Source of the DNA: Nanobdellota archaeon
Lineage (GTDB): Archaea > Nanobdellota > Nanobdellia > Pacearchaeales > GW2011-AR1
Direction: 5' to 3'
Length of the DNA stretch: 17,761 nt
NCBI GenBank assembly: GCA_030688225.1
Contig: JAUYIO010000078.1
Coordinates: 1 to 17,761 of the forward strand
Part shown: piece by piece, positions 12,406 through 17,761 of the stretch
How the letters are laid out: each line of letters begins with the position of its first letter
How positions within the stretch are numbered: position 1 is the first letter of the stretch
Notes under the pieces: generated by a model
The model's input: the letters and a program-made list of their open reading frames with translations, nothing else
What the model was told of the DNA's origin: nothing
Database searches by the model: none
Made by a program: the position numbers and the translations under genes

Positions 12406-13449
12406 TCATTCTAAAGATTCATTTCCTCTTAACTTTAATAAATGCCTGAAATTTCTATATCTTATTTTATATCTATTATGTTTCCATGGAGCATTGTAAG
12501 GTCCTCTTATATGGGGAGGAACCCATTTACATGTTCCAACTTTTTCCCCCCAAATTGGATGTTTAAAATGATAAAAATGTCCTCTTACCCAAACCCTATG
12601 ATTTAATTCCCAAGATCTATTTCCTTCATCTTCTTTTTCAATTTGTTCATACATCTCTTTCTTAACTTCAATCATATAATAAGGCCTTGTTGGAGTCCAA
12701 ACAAGTGGTTTTTTCCCTTTTCTTAGTCTTTTTGCATTTTTTGGGTCCAATTCTCTTGGTTTTTTTCTAACAATTTCTACATTCTGTGCATTGATATAAT
12801 TTATTAAATTAATAGATAGATCTAATAGTTTGTAAAAATCTCTCGCGGTCTTATGTCTTTCATTAGATGTAACAATTGGATTTTCTTTTTTATTTTCGTA
12901 AAGTATCTCTCCATCTTCTAAGAAATCTTTGTGTGCATCATAAACATGGCCTCTCTCTTCATCATCAAAATACATAAATTTAGGGAGTTCATCTACACTA
13001 AAAAGGATGGATGGACTAAAAGATATTTCATTACCTGGAAAATATAAATTTATTGAAAAGCCTTCAATTTTTGACGCTCCTGGCAGAAAATTTTTTTCCC
13101 AATTTTCTTCTTCAAAGATAAATGATTGAATCTTGTAAAAAGACATGCCTTGCAGATTGTCTTCTTTGTTATTAGATAAAGTAACTCTTAGAGGCTTTTC
13201 AAATTCAAAAAATATAAATGGGAAGGGAAGTCTGATTGAACTTTCATATTCTGGATTAGAATGAGGTACATTATATAAACTATCTGCAACCATTTCATCT
13301 ATCAAAAATAGTTTTGTTTTATTTTTTAATATCTTCACAGAAGTTTTATACCTATCGTGCATACCTCTTAGATTACTATCTCTATTAAGGACTCTTTGTA
13401 TTCTATTAAGTATTTTTTCTTCTCTTTCAATTACATCATCCAAAAACAT
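12406..13449 (-). CDS. hypothetical protein with AcrVA2-like C-terminal region
   Basis: The 347-aa protein starts MFLDDVIEREEKILNRI and has no signal or membrane helix. The first 200 residues look like a mixed alpha/beta domain I cannot name. The C-terminal part has SINLINYINAQNVEIVRKKP, a PTRPYYMIEV segment, then RVWVRGHFYHFKHPIWG and KWVPPHIRGP. The order (hydrophobic helix, basic Pro-rich loop, xRRGHW/VRGHF, then W-x-P) recalls AcrVA2-family proteins, which in Moraxella lower Cas12a expression; related proteins occur widely outside CRISPR settings. This is a remembered similarity, not a search result. The start is backed by TATAAATA 30 nt upstream. The helicase stop lies 33 nt upstream. 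No Cas gene is present in the window. Confidence 0.6.
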   Translation of the reverse strand: MFLDDVIEREEKILNRIQRVLNRDSNLRGMHDRYKTSVKILKNKTKLFLIDEMVADSLYNVPHSNPEYESSIRLPFPFIFFEFEKPLRVTLSNNKEDNLQGMSFYKIQSFIFEEENWEKNFLPGASKIEGFSINLYFPGNEISFSPSILFSVDELPKFMYFDDEERGHVYDAHKDFLEDGEILYENKKENPIVTSNERHKTARDFYKLLDLSINLINYINAQNVEIVRKKPRELDPKNAKRLRKGKKPLVWTPTRPYYMIEVKKEMYEQIEKEDEGNRSWELNHRVWVRGHFYHFKHPIWGEKVGTCKWVPPHIRGPYNAPWKHNRYKIRYRNFRHLLKLRGNESLE

Positions 13450-13471
13450 CTTGCTATTAAGCGATTCCAGA

Positions 13472-13479
13472 TATTTATA
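13472..13479 (-). promoter_or_regulatory. TATA box for the 347-aa gene
   Basis: TATAAATA on the minus strand begins 30 nt before the ATG at 13449, in the 33-nt gap after the helicase gene. It suggests a separate, near-leaderless transcript. Confidence 0.45.
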
Positions 13480-13482
13480 AAA

Positions 13483-14898
<1,416 letters not shown>

Positions 14899-14902
14899 TT
14901 TA

Positions 14903-14965
14903 TTATTCAACAAGAAATAATTCTTGAAGCAAGCCTTTATGAGCAAAGCTCCAAGACTTAAACAT
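14903..14965 (-). CDS. 20-codon leader ORF upstream of the helicase
   Basis: A short ORF (MFKSWSFAHKG, ending LFLVE) begins exactly 29 nt from a strong minus-strand TTTATAAA box, so the mRNA would start at its ATG. It is out of frame with the helicase. It ends in tandem stops TAATAA with the helicase ATG four nucleotides after the first stop, so translation is likely coupled. The ORF overlaps a hairpin. The peptide itself has no known family. Its role as a regulatory leader is inference; conservation of the arrangement rather than the peptide would be the test. Confidence 0.45.
   Translation of the reverse strand: MFKSWSFAHKGLLQELFLVE
14911..14926 (-). promoter_or_regulatory. hairpin in the helicase leader
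   Basis: In the minus-strand RNA, CAAGAA and TTCTTG pair as a 6-bp stem around a 4-nt loop TTAT, ending 12 nt before the helicase start codon. A ribosome on the leader ORF would melt it, so it may tune helicase translation, possibly by temperature. Confidence 0.35.
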
Positions 14966-14986
14966 AATAATGTAGGAAAATGCAAG

Positions 14987-14994
14987 TTTATAAA
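14987..14994 (-). promoter_or_regulatory. TATA box for the helicase leader transcript
   Basis: TTTATAAA on the minus strand begins 29 nt before the ATG of the leader ORF at 14965. Confidence 0.55.
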
Positions 14995-15008
14995 ATTATC
15001 TACAAAAA

Positions 15009-15016
15009 TTTATAAT
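15009..15016 (+). promoter_or_regulatory. TATA box for the ATP-cone nuclease gene
   Basis: TTTATAAT begins exactly 29 nt before the ATG at 15038, implying a leaderless mRNA divergent from the helicase. Confidence 0.6.
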
Positions 15017-15037
15017 CCCTTTTTCTTTCTTTAATTA

Positions 15038-15841
15038 ATGAAGGTGGTGAAATATTCTGGGAAAATTGAGGAATTCAATCCTGAGAAAATTATTGGCACT
15101 ATTTTAAGGGCAGGAGGTTCTAAAAAACTTGCGAGTGAAGCTGTTCAGGAAGTTATAAAAAATTACCATGAAGGCATGACTACGAAGGAAGTTCTTAATA
15201 TCACTTTAGGATTTTTGAAAAAAGAACCAGGTGTTCCTGAGAGATATGATTTGAAAAGAGCGATTATGTCTTTGGGACCTAGCGGTTTTCCTTTTGAGAT
15301 TTTTTTTGCAAGTGTTCTTGAAAATTATGGTTATAAAACAGAAGTTGGAGAGAAAATAATTGGAAGAGGTTTTGTTTATGAAGTTGATATAATTGCAGAA
15401 AAAGAAAAAAAGTTCATGGTGGAGTGCAAATACCATAACAAAGTTGGGATTATAACAAAGATTCGCTATGCGAAGAAAGCTTATGAGAGATTTCTTGACT
15501 TGAAAAGTTTTGGATTTAACCAACCTTGGCTTTCAACAAACACGAAATGTTCTTATGATGCTATAGAATATGCAAAAAATGTCAATATGAAGATAACAAC
15601 CTGGACATATCCTAAGACAGAATCCTTAAGAGAGTTGATTGAAAAAAAGAGATTATATCCTGTGACGATATTGAAATCATTAAAACCAAGAATAAAAGAA
15701 AGATTATACAATTCAAAAATTTTAATCGCAAAAGATTTATTGAAATATTCTCCAGAAGAACTTAGGCAGAAAACTAGGCTTCCTGAGAAAGAAATTAAGG
15801 AGATATTGAGGAAAGTTAGGGAAGTTGTTGGGGCTGATTAA
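15038..15841 (+). CDS. ATP-cone plus PD-(D/E)XK endonuclease-like protein
   Basis: The 267-aa protein opens with an ATP-cone-like domain (about 1-90: VVKYSGKIEEFNPEKIIGTI, GPSGFPFEIFFASVLENYGY), the regulatory nucleotide-binding module known from ribonucleotide reductases and NrdR. A restriction-endonuclease-like core (about 92-190) follows, with catalytic Asp117 (YEVDIIAE) and Glu129-x-Lys131 (VECKYHN), the PD-(D/E)XK pattern seen in Mrr-type enzymes. The C-terminal part (about 195-267) is Lys-rich and helical, ending in a helix-hairpin-helix-like LRQKTRLPEKEIKEILRKV. The combination is found in archaeal proteins of unknown role, probably nucleotide-sensing DNA repair or processing. The catalytic residues look intact. 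The start is supported by the TATA spacing. Confidence 0.75.
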   Translation: MKVVKYSGKIEEFNPEKIIGTILRAGGSKKLASEAVQEVIKNYHEGMTTKEVLNITLGFLKKEPGVPERYDLKRAIMSLGPSGFPFEIFFASVLENYGYKTEVGEKIIGRGFVYEVDIIAEKEKKFMVECKYHNKVGIITKIRYAKKAYERFLDLKSFGFNQPWLSTNTKCSYDAIEYAKNVNMKITTWTYPKTESLRELIEKKRLYPVTILKSLKPRIKERLYNSKILIAKDLLKYSPEELRQKTRLPEKEIKEILRKVREVVGAD

Positions 15842-15863
15842 TATATTTCAACAAATAAAAATA

Positions 15864-15871
15864 TTTATAAA
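15864..15871 (+). promoter_or_regulatory. TATA box for the gene at 15915
   Basis: TTTATAAA here would place transcription near 15893, giving a leader of about 22 nt. Confidence 0.45.
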
Positions 15872-15914
15872 GCAAAAAATCATTTAATTTTATTGAAAAG
15901 ATTTAATAAAAAAG

Positions 15915-16706
15915 ATGGTGAAGAAATATTTGTTTTTTTTGTTTTTGGGAATTACCTTGTTTAGTCTGGTTTCTGCGACAACAATCAACGTAAAAACTAT
16001 TCCTGACCACGAAGTTCAGGTTTCTATTTCAAAAGCAGGAACAGCAGTATATGAAGCAATTGTTCCCTCTGTAAAAACCCAATCAGATGAGTACGGGAAA
16101 GCTTCTTTTAATTTTTCCTTTACTGAAGAAAAATATAATCTTGCTATTTTTATCAAGAAAGATGGAGAAAAAGTTAATGAAAAAAGGCTTAATGACTTGA
16201 TTACAGGAGAAGACCAAGATATTAATCTTGTCCCTGAAGGACTTCAAGGCCTGATACCTATACGTGAAAAAAATCTAAGTGTTGTTGTGGAAAATGTTTC
16301 TGATGAAAACATCTCTGCTGAAGATGCATCTATTGAATCTGTTGAAAACGAGACAGTTTTAGTTGATAAAAATGACACAGGGATTTCAATAAAATCTATA
16401 GGATTGTCTGTTTTGGATAAAGGAAAAGGATTTTTCTCTGGAAAAGTTTTTTATTATGTTCTTGGAATTGTGGTTGTAGGATTATTTGTTCTTGTTGCTA
16501 AGAGAAAGTTTAACATGCCGAGAGGAATTAAAATAACTAAACTGAGTGAACTTGGCTCTGATGATAGAAGTTCAAGAAGAGATGATATTGAAGATGCTGA
16601 GAGAAGACTTAAAGAAGCTCAGGATGAAGTTAATAAGCTTAAGAATGGTAACAAGATAAAGAAACTTGAAGAAGAGCTTGACAGGCTGAGAAAAGGCGAA
16701 GATTAA
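15915..16706 (+). CDS. secreted-domain membrane protein with coiled-coil tail (hypothetical)
   Basis: The 263-aa protein has a signal peptide (1-21, MVKKYLFFLFLGITLFSLVSA), an extracellular beta-rich domain (about 22-120: ATTINVKTIPDHEVQVSISK, resembling carboxypeptidase-regulatory or Ig-like folds), a Glu/Asn/Ser-rich spacer (about 125-155), a single transmembrane helix (about 178-196), and a cytoplasmic coiled coil (about 223-260: DDIEDAERRLKEAQDEVNKL, then KKLEEELDRLRK). This layout, an outer sensor or stalk joined to an inner coiled coil, occurs in many archaeal surface proteins. I do not recognise a specific family. A TATA box lies upstream, giving a 20-nt leader with only a weak ribosome binding site. 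Confidence 0.7.
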   Translation: MVKKYLFFLFLGITLFSLVSATTINVKTIPDHEVQVSISKAGTAVYEAIVPSVKTQSDEYGKASFNFSFTEEKYNLAIFIKKDGEKVNEKRLNDLITGEDQDINLVPEGLQGLIPIREKNLSVVVENVSDENISAEDASIESVENETVLVDKNDTGISIKSIGLSVLDKGKGFFSGKVFYYVLGIVVVGLFVLVAKRKFNMPRGIKITKLSELGSDDRSSRRDDIEDAERRLKEAQDEVNKLKNGNKIKKLEEELDRLRKGED

Positions 16707-16752
16707 TTATGACTGACGAGTGATTTTCTCTGTAAATTTCTTAAGGAAACCT

Positions 16753-16760
16753 TTAAAATG
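16753..16760 (+). promoter_or_regulatory. TATA box for the small acidic protein
   Basis: TTTAAAAT here predicts transcription near 16782, giving a leader of about 17 nt that contains a GAGGT ribosome binding site (16789-16793). Confidence 0.45.
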
Positions 16761-16798
16761 CTTCATTTCTTATGATTTTTAGTTAAACGAGGTTAAAT

Positions 16799-16948
16799 AT
16801 GATGGAAGAAGATATGAACGAATCTGAACAACCTCAGGAAGATATGCCTGAGGAAGAATCTGCAGAAGAGACGAAAGATGAATCTGCAGAAGAAGAAAAG
16901 GATTCTGAAGAAGAATCAGAAAGCACAAAAGAATCTGAAGAGATGTAA
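16799..16948 (+). CDS. small acidic, disordered protein (hypothetical)
   Basis: This 49-aa ORF (MMEEDMNESEQPQED...) is almost wholly Glu/Asp/Ser/Lys, with repeated DE-S-A/E-E units, so it is expected to be intrinsically disordered and strongly negative. The evidence that it is expressed is a GAGGT ribosome binding site five nucleotides before the ATG and a properly placed TATA box. It could be a cytosolic acidic tail or binding peptide, or a spurious ORF of repetitive GAAGAA codons. I cannot assign a function. Confidence 0.4.
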   Translation: MMEEDMNESEQPQEDMPEEESAEETKDESAEEEKDSEEESESTKESEEM

Positions 16949-16987
16949 TTCCTTTTCTTAACAAAATTTATATAATCTTTTTTATTT

Positions 16988-16995
16988 TTTATAAT
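16988..16995 (+). promoter_or_regulatory. TATA box for the metalloprotease gene
   Basis: TTTATAAT begins exactly 29 nt before the ATG at 17017, implying a leaderless mRNA. Confidence 0.6.
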
Positions 16996-17016
16996 ATAAA
17001 TTGTCTCAATTTTATA

Positions 17017-17761
17017 ATGGGGTGGAAATTATTTTTAAGTCTTGTCTTTAGTTTAGTTGTAGTTTCACTCCTTGTTTTTTATTGGTTTATTCCTTTTGGA
17101 AATGTTGAATTCAGTTTTAAGCCTGTCAATTCTAATTTTAGTATAAACAGTTCAGGATTTGAGGGAATGCAGTTTTACAACAATATGAGGTATTCTGATT
17201 CAAAAATATCCTATCGCATTAGTGAGAGCTGTTCTTTACAAAAAAAGAATGATGCTGAAAGAGCATTGAACATTATTTCTGAGAAAACAACTTTAATTTT
17301 TTATTCTGTTAGTTCTGAAGAGGAAATTTCTATTTCATGCAATGAGGAGAATCAAGTTAAGGGAGGTTTGTTTGTTGCAGGAGAAGGAGGACCAACTTCA
17401 ATAATAAAGTCGGGGAATTTTAATGTCATCCTTAAAGGAGAGATTCTTTTGATAAGAGATACTTCCTGCCAAAATCCTAATGTGGCAATTCATGAATTTT
17501 TTCATGCTTTGGGATTTGAACATTCTGACAATAAAAAAAATATAATGTATCCTATTAGCGATTGTAATCAAGTAATTGGAGACGATAATATTGCTTTAAT
17601 CAATAACATTTATTCTTTTAAGTCTGTGCCAGATTTGTCTTTTGAAAATGTTTCTGCAACTATGAAAGGAAAATATCTTGATGCAAACATAACAATAAGA
17701 AATCGTGGATTAAAGAATTCTGAAAGCTCAAAGTTAATTATTTATGCAGAAGAAGAATTGA
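17017..17761 (+). CDS. metzincin-type zinc metalloprotease with CARDB domain (partial)
   Basis: The ORF runs off the window edge after 248 codons, with no stop yet. An N-terminal signal anchor (about 4-26) precedes a catalytic domain (about 50-200) with the zinc motif HEFFHALGFEH (His159, Glu160, His163, Gly166, His169) and the Met-turn NIMYP (175-179). These define a matrixin-like metzincin. From about residue 203 the text VPDLSFENVSATMKG...DANITIRNRG is the start of a CARDB/NEW3-like adhesion or cell-surface beta domain. The protein is therefore a membrane-anchored outward-facing protease, probably cutting peptides or surface proteins. The visible region is intact. Its start is fixed by the TATA spacing. 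Confidence 0.85.
   Translation, partial: MGWKLFLSLVFSLVVVSLLVFYWFIPFGNVEFSFKPVNSNFSINSSGFEGMQFYNNMRYSDSKISYRISESCSLQKKNDAERALNIISEKTTLIFYSVSSEEEISISCNEENQVKGGLFVAGEGGPTSIIKSGNFNVILKGEILLIRDTSCQNPNVAIHEFFHALGFEHSDNKKNIMYPISDCNQVIGDDNIALINNIYSFKSVPDLSFENVSATMKGKYLDANITIRNRGLKNSESSKLIIYAEEEL

Noticed and set aside
14899..14985. N-terminal extension of the helicase from ATG 14985
   Set aside because: The conserved DEAD-box start (MKTFEELGL) lies at 14898. A TTATAAAT 30 nt upstream of 14985 makes the extension not impossible, but the hydrophobic extra 29 residues do not fit the family.
16707..16740. Possible C/D-box-like guide RNA motifs (CTGA and GTGATT) after the gene at 15915
   Set aside because: The boxes do not match the C, D, C' and D' consensus set or spacing, and no target could be shown.

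Overview
This AT-rich window most likely comes from an archaeon. The evidence is TATA boxes of the TTTAAATA or TTTATAAA kind placed a fixed distance upstream of start codons, many apparently leaderless first genes, a TrmB-family regulator, a tRNA gene without an encoded CCA, and a CARDB-bearing metalloprotease. Small compact genes, very short intergenic gaps and total reliance on NAD salvage fit a small-genome DPANN lineage (Woesearchaeota or Pacearchaeota type). That placement is inference: no rRNA or other phylogenetic marker beyond serS was available.

Region 1-2514 (minus strand) holds small envelope proteins: a 30-aa one-helix microprotein, a two-helix protein, a DUF1328-like membrane protein, a membrane-anchored DUF3494 ice-binding-like protein with a Ser/Thr/Asp linker, a SnoaL-like protein, and a tail-anchored protein built of 11-residue repeats. 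Divergent from these, 2710-3213 encodes a membrane protein with an Ada-like zinc-site tail. TrmB (minus) and serS (plus) then diverge from a shared promoter region, followed by weak small ORFs at 5438-5855, one of which may be frameshifted.

The centrepiece is 6036-11782, an apparently self-contained NAD salvage cluster. In order it encodes nicotinate phosphoribosyltransferase, an unrecognised 93-aa protein, nicotinamidase, ammonia-dependent NAD synthetase, a Nudix hydrolase, a PnuC transporter, a NadR-type NMN adenylyltransferase/ribosylnicotinamide kinase, and an NrtR-type Nudix-winged-helix regulator. Together these would convert nicotinamide or nicotinate to NAD by deamidation, and imported nicotinamide riboside to NAD directly. 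No de novo NAD gene is present. Genes overlap by a few bases and several carry Shine-Dalgarno sequences, so much of the cluster is probably one transcript.

Region 11783-15841 holds a short hypothetical gene (minus), tRNA-Asp(GTC) with a TATA box almost directly upstream, a 347-aa protein whose C-terminus resembles AcrVA2-family proteins, and a DEAD-box RNA helicase preceded by a 20-codon leader ORF. Diverging from the helicase is an ATP-cone plus PD-(D/E)XK nuclease-like protein. The right end (15915-17761) holds a secreted or membrane protein with a coiled-coil tail, a tiny acidic protein, and the 5' part of a metzincin-like protease with a CARDB domain, cut by the window edge.

A pattern runs through the window. 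For several first genes the first base of the TATA box lies 29 nt from the A of the ATG, which implies leaderless mRNAs, while many genes inside operons use GGAGG-type ribosome binding sites.
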